Part shown: positions 1 to 7,907 of the stretch, in pieces
How positions within the stretch are numbered: position 1 is the first letter of the stretch
How the letters are laid out: every line of letters begins with the position of its first letter
DNA from: Chitinophagaceae bacterium
GTDB lineage: Bacteria > Bacteroidota > Bacteroidia > Chitinophagales > UBA10324
Reading direction: 5' to 3'
NCBI GenBank assembly: GCA_016704325.1
Contig: JADJAG010000008.1
Coordinates: forward strand, 620,001-684,000
DNA length: 64,000 nt
Notes under the pieces: model-generated
Told to the model about the DNA's origin: nothing
Seen by the model: the letters and a program-made list of their open reading frames with translations, nothing else
The model's database searches: none
Program-made: the position numbers and the translations under genes

Positions 1-781
1 TGTAGTAAAAACCTACGGTCCGGCCAACCAGATAAAAGTTACTACAGGCTACCTGATGGAAAATGACAATACAATGGGTAGTGACAGTATTGTTAACCAG
101 GCTATTTATGCAGGACTGAAAAAGCATCTGCCTGAAAATTTATCTTTTAAAGATTATCATTCAAATTACCAGTTGCGCTCCGAAGTTATTGGACCAAGCA
201 TTTCAAATGATATCCGAAACAGTGCTTTCAAAGCGGTTATTTTTGGATTCCTGGGTATCTTCCTGTACATCTTCTTCCGGTTTAGAAAATGGCAATTTGC
301 AACCGGCACGCTAATCGCGCTGGCACATGACATCATCATACTCATGGGTATATTTTCGATCTTCTCCGGAATGTTGCCTTTCTCACTTGACCTGGACGAA
401 ACTTTTATCGCTACGGTTCTGACAGTGATGGGTTATTCAGTGAATGATAAGGTGGTTGTATTTGACCGTGTCCGTGAATTCTTACGGGAACATCTAAAAG
501 GAAATACGGGCGTTGTAATTAACGATGCGTTAAACAATACCTTGAACCGTACTATCATGACCAACGTAACGGTGATGATCGTTTTATTGATTCTCTTCAT
601 CTTTGGCGGTGAAGTGATCCGTGGCTTTGTGTTTGGATTGATTATCGGTTTGATTATCTGTACCTACTCATCCATCTTTATTGCAGCGCCACTTGTAGTG
701 GATCTTACCAAAGAAAAAGAGTTGAAGAGTTTTGATACAGCATCGGGCAAACAACCCAAAACACCGGTTGCAGCTAAATAG
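1..781 (+). CDS. secDF: Protein translocase SecDF, C-terminal (SecF) part, 5' truncated
   Basis: The reading frame is open from base 2, so this is the end of a gene that begins before the window. The visible ~260 residues hold the SecF half: a short periplasmic stretch, then about five hydrophobic helices. The SecF signature is present around residues 126-139 counted from the Met at base 56 (MGYSVNDKVVVFDRVRE), followed by the conserved asparagine-rich loop (NNTLNRTIMTN). SecDF sits in the inner membrane and uses the proton-motive force to help pull secreted proteins through SecYEG. In Bacteroidota SecD and SecF are commonly one fused polypeptide; this is family knowledge because SecD is not visible here. 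A strong terminator follows 25 bases after the stop, so the gene ends its transcript. Confidence 0.95.
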   Translation, partial: VVKTYGPANQIKVTTGYLMENDNTMGSDSIVNQAIYAGLKKHLPENLSFKDYHSNYQLRSEVIGPSISNDIRNSAFKAVIFGFLGIFLYIFFRFRKWQFATGTLIALAHDIIILMGIFSIFSGMLPFSLDLDETFIATVLTVMGYSVNDKVVVFDRVREFLREHLKGNTGVVINDALNNTLNRTIMTNVTVMIVLLILFIFGGEVIRGFVFGLIIGLIICTYSSIFIAAPLVVDLTKEKELKSFDTASGKQPKTPVAAK

Positions 782-805
782 CATATAAGAAAGATAAAAA
801 TTGTA

Positions 806-840
806 CCCCCGGAATTGATTTCCGGGGGTTTTTATTTTTA
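806..840 (+). terminator. Rho-independent terminator of secDF
   Basis: A perfect 9-bp stem (CCCCCGGAA/TTCCGGGGG) with a 5-base loop is followed directly by TTTTTATTTTT. It lies 25 bases after the secDF stop. Confidence 0.93.
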
Positions 841-1073
841 GGCCGCACCAGTTCTCTTAATTTATAATCCGGGCTTATTGAGAATGGGATTTTTAACCCC
901 ATTAATATTTGCAACTTTGAAATGCTTTAGTAGTTAATGTTTGTATAATCTTAGAATGTCAGGTTACAACTTGGTCATTATTCAAACTGCCACTTCAACA
1001 ATAGTTTATGGAAAATGATACGTGCTACAGCATCAATAATTTTTTAACCAGGTGAAAACTTTTCCGGATTAAA
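841..1073. other. Non-coding gap after secDF, no gene seen
   Basis: The stretch is AT-rich, with stops in all frames and no conserved-looking peptide. It runs into the inverted-repeat element that begins at 1074. Confidence 0.5.
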
Positions 1074-1325
1074 AATCACAAGTGTTCGAAACCTTTGAAA
1101 CTCTTTACTGGATTGGGTTTCAAAGCATTTTTCCAGGTTAAAAAGCGGATCAGAATTTTTCCTGAAAGTTCTTAAGGATGCTTCCTCCTCTACAAGAAAT
1201 GAGAATTCGCGATCCAAAGCAGACATTCATATAAGTAGTTGCGCTTCCGAAGGTTGCTGTAATGTACACTGGATAAGTGTTTGGTGATGTTTCGAACACT
1301 TGTGATTGCAAATCCCGACCAACGG
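1074..1325. repeat. Small element bounded by a 19-bp perfect inverted repeat (copy 1)
   Basis: AATCACAAGTGTTCGAAAC at 1074-1092 recurs inverted at 1289-1307. The right arm continues outward into TGCAAATCCCGACCAACGG (to 1325). The same arm sequences occur at 4356-4395 and 4782-5034, so this is a dispersed family. The inside (about 200 bp) codes for nothing recognisable. It is probably a decayed non-autonomous mobile element; the copy ends about 20 bases from the stop of the following - strand gene. Confidence 0.7.
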
Positions 1326-1344
1326 ATTCGCGAAGAGTTGCTTG

Positions 1345-4095
1345 TTATCTCTGTATGACTACCTTCTCGCTCCACACCTCATTTCCAATGGTCACAATGA
1401 CACCATAAACCCCTGTAGCTACATTCTCAATTTCAAATTCTTTTCTTAACAATCCATTTACAACAGGCACCTTATCCTCAAGTACTCTCAAACCTATCGG
1501 GCTAACTATTCGAATCGACGCAACTGTGTTCAAGTCCTCACGTAATTTCATCTCTATTATAAATCGCTTGTGTGCTGGATTAGGATATATATAGATATAT
1601 GTAGCGCCAACATTCGCTTGAGGAGCATTTGTTCCTAAGCCTTCAATTAGATATCTGGCCAGTGTCATATCTAGATTGTCAGGCAAAAGAGATTGAACTC
1701 CTGCTATTAGTTTACCATCCGATTGCAGAGCAAGAGAATGAATTGCATCACCGTGTGGATATGGACTCACGTTACTGAAAGTAAAACCATTCGAACCAAA
1801 TGTTTGATCAACTTCTCCAGTGACCAAATATCTTCCCACCATAAAGCTACCTTTGTATGATCCACCTATGATTATTTTGTTATCGGGGAGTAGTATCATT
1901 GAATTGGGAATGACAATAGTGCTTGGAAAATCCGTTGTGACAATCCCCATCATGCCAAAGCTACTATCTAAAGCGCCATCTGAATTATAACGCACTAACC
2001 CAATTCCATCATAACCATTATTGTAATACGCTGTAGTTCCTGCGCAAATTATCTTCCCGTCGGGCTGAAGAACCATTGCATTAATATGGTCGTGAAAACC
2101 GTTATCAAAATCTGTGGTTGCAATACCGTTAAAACCAAAGGAGTTGTCATGTGTCCCATCTTCCAGAAGACGAGCCACTATAAAATTATCCGTATAGCTA
2201 ATTTCGTCGTAATAACTCCCTGCGATGAGTATTTTTCCATCTGGTTGTATAATTATAGCATTTCCCACAGGTTCCCACCCACCAAACTGTACTACGGCTT
2301 CACCGTTGAGTCCAAAGCTGTTATCTATAGAACCGTCGGCGTTAAACCGAACTAAAACAATTTCTGAAGACAATTGTACAGTGACATTGGTAAGCACAAT
2401 TATCTTACCATCAGATTGCAGGCTCATATCTGTTACGTCTATAAAAGTATCAAAATCATATTGGACAGATCCTGCATCTCCAAAGGAAAGGTCCAAATCG
2501 CCATTAGTTTCCATCTTGGCAAGTATTGCGCTTTTTGGAGACATTGAAGTATTCCCTGCTACTAAAATTTTTCCATCGGGAAGGAGCACTCCTGCAGTTG
2601 CCAGTCCCAATTTATAAGCTACTCTACCAGCCTTACCAAAAGATGTATCTAAAGTACCATCCGGTAACAGTCTCGAAACAGCAACATAGGGACCATTGAG
2701 CACACAATACCCGATTTGAATTATTTTATCGTCGGGTTGAATTAGTATCTCATTAAGGACGTCATCATCATTTTCAGAGACATTTAGCAAAACAATTCCG
2801 TCAGGCGAAAATTCGCTTGTTGATCCATCCGGTTTTAGACGCAACCATGCAAAGTCCCCACCTTCACCAACTTTTCCCGTTCCTGCTACGATAATATGAC
2901 CATCCGCCTCAACCACAACGGCACTCGCCTTGTCATCAAAGCCCATAAAATCATATACGAACAATCCCTCATTTCCAAATGTGCTGTCGATTGTTCCATC
3001 AATATTTACTCTTATTGCAACAAAGTCAAAACCAGAACCTGAAAAACTTGATTCTTGCTCGATATATCCTACCCCAACAATTCTTCCGTCTGGTTGAATG
3101 TCTATGGAGCTAATAGATTGATTTATGATGCCAGCATTGATGGTATCATAAATTAATATTCCACTCGAACCGAATGAAGTATCGAGTATCCCCTCGGCTG
3201 TGTATCTTGAAAAAAACTGTAGTTCGGCATTAAAGATGTAGTCGGAAACTCCAGCTGCAACAATCTTTCCATCGGGCTGAATGATCATAGAAGTTATACG
3301 ATCAGATTCAGTGGAAATATCTAACATTATCTTGCCATCCACGCCAAAGGAAGGGTCTAATGTACCATCAGTAAGCAACCTCACTATCATATCATCTTCT
3401 CCTACCAATATCTTTCCATCGGTTTGAATTGCAGAGGCATAAGTTATATATCCTCCTTCTGTCGAGTCGAGGGTTAGCTTACCATCATCACTGAAGGTAG
3501 AATCTAAAGCTCCATCAGTATTCAATCTGACAATAGCACGATCACCTGTATTAGACGCACCATTACCAACAACAACAATCTTATCATCTGCTTGAATCAA
3601 TACAGAAACAGCGTCCTCATCGGAATTCTGACTAAAACTGATTAGCATCTTTCCAGAAATGCCAAAGGAATTGTCCACCGTTCCGTCCGAATTGAACCTC
3701 ACTACCAGAAAATCCCGTTCATAGCTCGCAAAATTAAACTCACTACCTCCTGCTACGAGCTTTCCATCTGATTGAAGAGCTATGGAAGAAAAGTATGACT
3801 CCCATCCTAAGTAGAGGGCTTTGCCGTCGCCGCCGAAGCTACTGTCTATGCTTCCATCGGCATGATACCTCACAATTGCTCCAGCCGAGCTCCCGTATTC
3901 GTAGGCGACGCCTGCAACTATAACTTTTCCATCTGGTTGAGTAATTGCATCGCTTCCCCTGTCATTCTCCCAACTTCCAATGTGTGTAGTGATGTGCTTA
4001 TTGACCCCAAAAGTTGAATCCAGGGTGCCAGGTTGGGTGTAGCCAGTCAGTGGCAATAAAAATGTAGTCAAAAAAAATATTAGACTAATTTTCAT
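1345..4095 (-). CDS. Secreted delta-60 repeat (DUF5122) protein with T9SS sorting domain
   Basis: The 916-residue protein starts with a signal peptide (hydrophobic residues 3-18, cleavage after GYTQ). About 14 repeats of roughly 60 residues follow, each with 'LDxSFGxxGk' and a later 'QPDGKIxVAG' motif. This is the delta-60 (DUF5122) repeat, which is thought to form beta-propeller-like folds. The last ~85 residues form a T9SS type A sorting domain (YPNPAHKRF near its start, GVYGVIVTI, final VVIQR). It is predicted to be exported by Sec, passed through the T9SS, and released or anchored at the cell surface. The function of these proteins is unknown. The gene stands alone, and its start is set by the signal peptide. 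Confidence 0.9.
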   Translation of the reverse strand: MKISLIFFLTTFLLPLTGYTQPGTLDSTFGVNKHITTHIGSWENDRGSDAITQPDGKVIVAGVAYEYGSSAGAIVRYHADGSIDSSFGGDGKALYLGWESYFSSIALQSDGKLVAGGSEFNFASYERDFLVVRFNSDGTVDNSFGISGKMLISFSQNSDEDAVSVLIQADDKIVVVGNGASNTGDRAIVRLNTDGALDSTFSDDGKLTLDSTEGGYITYASAIQTDGKILVGEDDMIVRLLTDGTLDPSFGVDGKIMLDISTESDRITSMIIQPDGKIVAAGVSDYIFNAELQFFSRYTAEGILDTSFGSSGILIYDTINAGIINQSISSIDIQPDGRIVGVGYIEQESSFSGSGFDFVAIRVNIDGTIDSTFGNEGLFVYDFMGFDDKASAVVVEADGHIIVAGTGKVGEGGDFAWLRLKPDGSTSEFSPDGIVLLNVSENDDDVLNEILIQPDDKIIQIGYCVLNGPYVAVSRLLPDGTLDTSFGKAGRVAYKLGLATAGVLLPDGKILVAGNTSMSPKSAILAKMETNGDLDLSFGDAGSVQYDFDTFIDVTDMSLQSDGKIIVLTNVTVQLSSEIVLVRFNADGSIDNSFGLNGEAVVQFGGWEPVGNAIIIQPDGKILIAGSYYDEISYTDNFIVARLLEDGTHDNSFGFNGIATTDFDNGFHDHINAMVLQPDGKIICAGTTAYYNNGYDGIGLVRYNSDGALDSSFGMMGIVTTDFPSTIVIPNSMILLPDNKIIIGGSYKGSFMVGRYLVTGEVDQTFGSNGFTFSNVSPYPHGDAIHSLALQSDGKLIAGVQSLLPDNLDMTLARYLIEGLGTNAPQANVGATYIYIYPNPAHKRFIIEMKLREDLNTVASIRIVSPIGLRVLEDKVPVVNGLLRKEFEIENVATGVYGVIVTIGNEVWSEKVVIQR

Positions 4096-4134
4096 GATGT
4101 CTCATTTTAGCTAAAAATAATAATATTTCAGATC

Positions 4135-4397
4135 AGTCAATCTGCTCGATTACAGGGAGCAGGATACCGGCACCACGTGGGATCGACTTAAAGGAAAAGA
4201 AAATGACCTTACCGGTGATTTACATATTGAATCATGCCTCAGCTTTTGAAAGAAGACAGTTGATCAACACCATCAAAAATCACCATCATGAAAAAAAGCC
4301 CCTACTGGAGGTGATGCAGCTAGTCCTGACTTCATACATTTCCCTTCCAACTAACCCGTTGGTCGTGAGTTATAATCATAGGTGTTCGAAACCTTAG
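4135..4397 (+). pseudogene. Relic of a polyprenyl diphosphate synthase C-terminal region
   Basis: Read with small frame changes, the + strand gives LLDYREQDTGT (about 4150-4185) and then GIDLKEKKMTLPVIYILN from about 4179. That pattern matches the second aspartate-rich region and the following conserved block of trans-isoprenyl diphosphate synthases, where 'GxDLxEKKMTLPLIYxL' is typical. The remainder (ASAFERRQLINTIKNHH) also fits the family. The fragment lacks the N-terminal two thirds and its frame is broken. It runs into a copy of a dispersed repeat at 4356. Seen in sequence: the motifs and frame breaks. Inferred: it is the leftover of a gene destroyed by element insertion. Confidence 0.68.
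4356..4395 (+). repeat. Single copy of the ~38-bp dispersed repeat
   Basis: CCGTTGGTCG...ATAATCATAGGTGTTCGAAACCTT is the reverse complement, with few changes, of the right arms at 1289-1325 and 4997-5034. It sits at the end of the polyprenyl-synthase relic. Confidence 0.7.
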
Positions 4398-4781
4398 ACC
4401 CTATTATAATTGCTGTGATTATCAATAATTTGAATAAGCAGGGAGGGTAAAAATTTTTGACAGGGAAGAGTCAAACATACTCGCTCGTTCTAACTATACC
4501 CTGCGGTTAGCAAAAGCGGCGGTGCAGAATCCTGAAAGGATTCCACGTTTACAAAAATCAGGATATGTTATACCCCGATGACGAAGGTATCGAACCTAAT
4601 AGTATGTCAGGTGTGATGCCTCCGGCATCAATTATTGCCTGGTGTACATTTTCTAAAAAGGTGAAATGCCTTCGGCAATGTAGTTCTCCTGCATTGCAGT
4701 GGATTTATAAACATGAAAATTGTGCAGGGAATTCTTCAAGCCCGTCAAGGATTTGCGTATGCTTCGAACACCGTTGATTAA
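4398..4781. other. Non-coding gap with small hairpins
   Basis: No credible gene is visible. Short hairpins such as GATGCCTCCGGCATC (about 4617) and TGCCTTCGGCA (about 4669) look like remnants of palindromic intergenic repeats. Confidence 0.4.
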
Positions 4782-5034
4782 AAATCACTACTGTTCGAAA
4801 CATACTCAAAACCTTACTGGACATACGTTACAGACAAACTGCTTTAAAGATTTTTATACTGAAAATGTAATAGGTTACAATTGGCACCATGCTTTTCCTG
4901 AGGGGAGAATAGTTCATGATTATTTGAGATTGAATTTTACACTCGCTTTTCCCGATAGAAATATGAGTGAAAGCCAAGTCAGTCAAAGGTTCTGAAGGTT
5001 TCGAACACTTATGATTGCAAATCCCGACCAACGG
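4782..5034. repeat. Small element bounded by inverted repeats (copy 2)
   Basis: The left arm at about 4782-4801 (AAATCACTACTGTTCGAAAC) and the right arm at 4997-5034 (GGTTTCGAACACTTATGATT, then GCAAATCCCGACCAACGG) match those of copy 1 at 1074-1325. The arms are spaced by almost the same distance in both (about 196 bp). The interior is only weakly similar and codes for nothing recognisable. Confidence 0.68.
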
Positions 5035-5039
5035 GGCAC

Positions 5040-5324
5040 ATTCATTTGCATATAATACAATCTACAATCGAAGCGTCATGCCGTCGCGCCAATGGCGGAT
5101 CGGCATCTCAAGATCAATTGAGAGATCCTGAAACAAGTTACTGATGAACCAGCCCAGCGTGAATAGTAATCTGGTTCATCTTGCGTTGTTTTTCCGCATC
5201 GCGGAATTATTTCCTCAGGATGACGCGTTGGTGGGAGGTTGATGTTAAACTCATGATACAATATTTGTGGAATGATTACTTACGAGACATTCGTTTGCCT
5301 ATAATACAATCAACAACCGGCCGG
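5040..5324. repeat. Direct repeats around an interrupted interspersed repeat
   Basis: A ~30-bp sequence (CATTCATTTGCATATAATAC...) at about 5040-5070 recurs with few changes at about 5288-5318. Between them, 5076-5224 looks like a common interspersed palindrome with CGTCATGCC at one end, GGCATCTC/GAGATCCTGAAACAAGT in the middle and CAGGATGACG at the other end. Its right arm is split by about 75 bases of unrelated sequence. No gene is seen. Confidence 0.5.
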
Positions 5325-6935
5325 TTATAGCTTTACAAAGGTGCCAAATTCAATCTTCCCTGATTTATTATTAATAAACTGTACCACATAGGTACTTGGC
5401 ATTATAGAAGAGATGTTCATTTCAATTTCATTGTTCGAAAAAGAGGTCGGCAATGAGATCCTTCTGCCCGTAACATCTAAAACTATCAAAGATATTTCAC
5501 TATGCTGGAAAGCAGTATGTAATCCGCCTGTCATGCTGTATTGCTCCGGCACAATCCGAATGTATTGCTGAGCGGGATTCGGATACATTTCAAATCTATT
5601 GCTTTCAATGGTCTCTATACCCGTAAAATCAGCAGACAATTTTACAATCCAGCAATCCTGTGTAGTACCAATAGCCGTTTCATGATTGCCCGTTACATCG
5701 CCATCATTGGAAAAAGAGAGGCCGGCAACGATGTAGCTTCCGTCAGCTGCCTGCTGAACAGAATAGGACTGATCATATTGACTGCCTCCCAACGCTTTTT
5801 GCCACATCAGATTACCGGTTGCATCTAACTTCACAAGCCAATAATCTGTACTTCCATGATGCCCTGTAACGTCACCATCCGAAGAATGGGTATAACCGGT
5901 AACTATGAAACCATTATCTGCAGTGGGATCGATCGCATATGCAAAATCATAATCACTGCCGCCCAGGCACTTCTGCCATTGCAGCATACCTGATTCATTT
6001 AGTTTTATCACCCAATAGTCTGTATCGCCTTTATTACCGGTAACATCACCGTCCACAGAACTTGTCCATCCGGCAATCACCAACCCGCCATCACCTGTTT
6101 GTTTAACCATGCGTGGATAATCCACGCTACTGCCCCCAAAAGATTTTTGCCATAGAAAATATCCGCTGGCATTCAATTTCACTACCCAATAGTCGCCTTC
6201 ACCATGATTACCGGTTACGTCGCCATCAGTAGACTCCGATTCTCCAACAATCACAAAACCACCGTCATTGGTTTCCTGTACATAATACGCTTCATCCTCG
6301 CCACTGCCGCCAAGCGATTTCTGCCAGATCAGGTTACCATCAGCATCCAGCCGCAATACCCAATAATCAACCTCTCCATGATTTCCGGTAACATCGCCAT
6401 CATTGGATTCCGAATAACCGGCTACAATATAGCCACCGGTTGATATTTCCCTGGCTGCATAGGCTTCATCCATACCGCTCCCACCGTAGGTTTTCTGCCA
6501 GATAATAGTTCCTGCAGCATCCAGCTTTACCAGCCAATAATCTTCCGCACCCTTATTTACGGTAATATCGCCGTTTGCTGATTTTGACTGGCCTGATACA
6601 ATGAAGCCGCCGTCGCTGGTTTGCTGAAAGTCCCATTGTGCTTCATGATCACTGCCACCTAATGATTGTTGCCAAAGTAAATTGCCTGCTGCATCCAGCT
6701 TCACCACCCAAAAATCCGTGGCACCATTGTTCCCGCTCACATCTCCATCTTTAGATTTCGTGTAGCCTGCAAAAGCAAAGCCACCGTCGGTAGTCTGCAG
6801 CACAGAATTGGCTGTTTCCCCCACAGTACCGCCAAAAGATTTCTGCCATTCAATAACAGGTGCTGTCTGCGCCAGCACCAATCTCACCGGCAGCAAGATG
6901 GCGAATACAAGAAACAGGGTAACAAATCTCTTCAT
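5325..6935 (-). CDS. Secreted seven-repeat protein (DGDVTGN repeats) with T9SS sorting domain
   Basis: The 536-residue protein has a signal peptide (residues 1-22, ending VLAQ). Seven repeats of 58-60 residues follow, each with WQKxxGGS, then DGGFxxxG, then DGDVTGNxGxxDYWVVKL. Seven such blades would suit a beta-propeller, which is inferred. The C-terminal ~85 residues form a T9SS type A sorting domain (MYPNPAQQYI ... STYVVQFINN ... FVKL). It is probably surface-exposed, and the ligand is unknown. Proteins with these repeats are common in Bacteroidota. It stands alone, followed at its 5' side by a MITE at 6962. Confidence 0.9.
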   Translation of the reverse strand: MKRFVTLFLVFAILLPVRLVLAQTAPVIEWQKSFGGTVGETANSVLQTTDGGFAFAGYTKSKDGDVSGNNGATDFWVVKLDAAGNLLWQQSLGGSDHEAQWDFQQTSDGGFIVSGQSKSANGDITVNKGAEDYWLVKLDAAGTIIWQKTYGGSGMDEAYAAREISTGGYIVAGYSESNDGDVTGNHGEVDYWVLRLDADGNLIWQKSLGGSGEDEAYYVQETNDGGFVIVGESESTDGDVTGNHGEGDYWVVKLNASGYFLWQKSFGGSSVDYPRMVKQTGDGGLVIAGWTSSVDGDVTGNKGDTDYWVIKLNESGMLQWQKCLGGSDYDFAYAIDPTADNGFIVTGYTHSSDGDVTGHHGSTDYWLVKLDATGNLMWQKALGGSQYDQSYSVQQAADGSYIVAGLSFSNDGDVTGNHETAIGTTQDCWIVKLSADFTGIETIESNRFEMYPNPAQQYIRIVPEQYSMTGGLHTAFQHSEISLIVLDVTGRRISLPTSFSNNEIEMNISSIMPSTYVVQFINNKSGKIEFGTFVKL

Positions 6936-6961
6936 AGTCTATTGGATTTACGAAAGCTTAT

Positions 6962-7102
6962 CACTATTGCCCGACTAAAATATTGGGGTTTAGGCTGAAA
7001 CCCAATACTGGCAAGCATCCTATAACCCTACGCTTCAGCGTGGGGTTATGGGATGAAACCTGCTCCTGGTGAGTTTTAGCCCACATTAGTCGGACAGTAG
7101 TG
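6962..7102. mobile_element. MITE family 1, copy 1 (141 bp)
   Basis: The terminal inverted repeats are CACTATTGCCCGACTAA on the left and TTAGTCGGACAGTAGTG on the right. The flanks AAAGCTTAT (6953-6961) and AAAGTTTAT (7103-7111) form a 9-bp target duplication with one mismatch. Inside are three hairpins, the middle one CTACGCTTCAGCGTGG. No protein is encoded. Copies of identical length lie at 43372, 44172 and 47495. This copy, with mismatches in ends and duplication, looks like one of the older insertions. Confidence 0.93.
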
Positions 7103-7181
7103 AAAGTTTATGTTAGCAAACGACTTCAAAAATAAACCAACATTAACTACCGGCATAATCATCTTTTGGTGTTTGTTTTAA

Positions 7182-7230
7182 TATAGACTAAATTTTATTT
7201 TAGACTAATCTAAATATTATTTTACCTTTG
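7182..7230 (+). promoter_or_regulatory. mntR-mntH promoter with DtxR-type operator
   Basis: A -7 element TACCTTTG lies at 7223-7230. Just upstream, at 7199-7214, is the palindrome TTTAGACTAATCTAAA, which resembles the DtxR/MntR box (TTAGGCTAACCTAA-like). A half-site copy (TATAGACTAAA) lies at about 7183-7193. The operator covers the region where the -33 element would be, which fits repression. Autoregulation by the adjacent MntR is inferred from the family. Confidence 0.75.
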
Positions 7231-7247
7231 TCGCAAATCTAAAAGAC

Positions 7248-7907
7248 ATGTTCTCTCCCACCGAAGAGAATTACCTAAAGGCCATTTACCTGCTTACGGA
7301 AAAAGACAGTGCACGTGCCGTGGCTACCAACGAACTTTCTGCACAGATGAATACCCGCGCAGCCTCTGTAACGGATATGCTGAAACGATTAGCTGATAAA
7401 CGCCTTATTCACTATAAGAAATACAAAGGCGTAATGCTGACCACCTCAGGCAAATCGCAAGCACTTGCCATTGTAAGAAAACACCGGTTGTGGGAATATT
7501 TCCTGGTCGAAAAATTAAAATTTCAATGGGATGAAGTTCATGCCGTGGCAGAGGAACTGGAGCATGTAAAATCAGAAGCGCTGATAGATAAGCTGGATTC
7601 TTATCTTAATAATCCAAAATTTGATCCGCATGGTGACCCTATTCCCGACAGGCTTGGAAAATTGTCTGCCTCCGGATTTAAAAACCTGACTTCACTAAAA
7701 GTAAATGAAAAAGGAAAAGTTGCTGCAGTGATCGAACAGCAGCCGGCCTTTCTCAAGCACCTCGACAAACTGCATATTCATATGAGTACTCCCCTAAAAG
7801 TAATTGAACATATCGCATTCGACAAGAGCATGACCATTTCTATTAACCAAACGGCAACCGTTAACATCAGTCATGAGGTTGCTAAAAATATCCTCATCAC
7901 TAAATAA
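7248..7907 (+). CDS. mntR: Metal-dependent transcriptional regulator, DtxR/MntR family
   Basis: The 219-residue protein has an N-terminal winged helix (residues 1-60; NELSAQMNTRAASVTDMLKRL is the recognition region). A metal-binding dimerisation domain follows (HRLWEYFL ... HAVAEELEHV ... DRLGK), then a C-terminal FeoA/SH3-like domain from about residue 145. It senses Mn2+ or Fe2+ in the cytoplasm and, when loaded, should bind the TTTAGA-CTAA-TCTAAA palindrome just upstream. Its stop overlaps the start of the Nramp transporter (TAATG), so the two are translationally coupled. This pairing supports manganese control of uptake. The size is normal for the family. Confidence 0.93.
   Translation: MFSPTEENYLKAIYLLTEKDSARAVATNELSAQMNTRAASVTDMLKRLADKRLIHYKKYKGVMLTTSGKSQALAIVRKHRLWEYFLVEKLKFQWDEVHAVAEELEHVKSEALIDKLDSYLNNPKFDPHGDPIPDRLGKLSASGFKNLTSLKVNEKGKVAAVIEQQPAFLKHLDKLHIHMSTPLKVIEHIAFDKSMTISINQTATVNISHEVAKNILITK

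Noticed and set aside
4565..4995. Two open frames of 70 and 91 residues in the 4.4-5.0 kb gap
   Set aside because: They cross inverted repeats and small hairpins, overlap each other in different frames, and show no protein-like composition.
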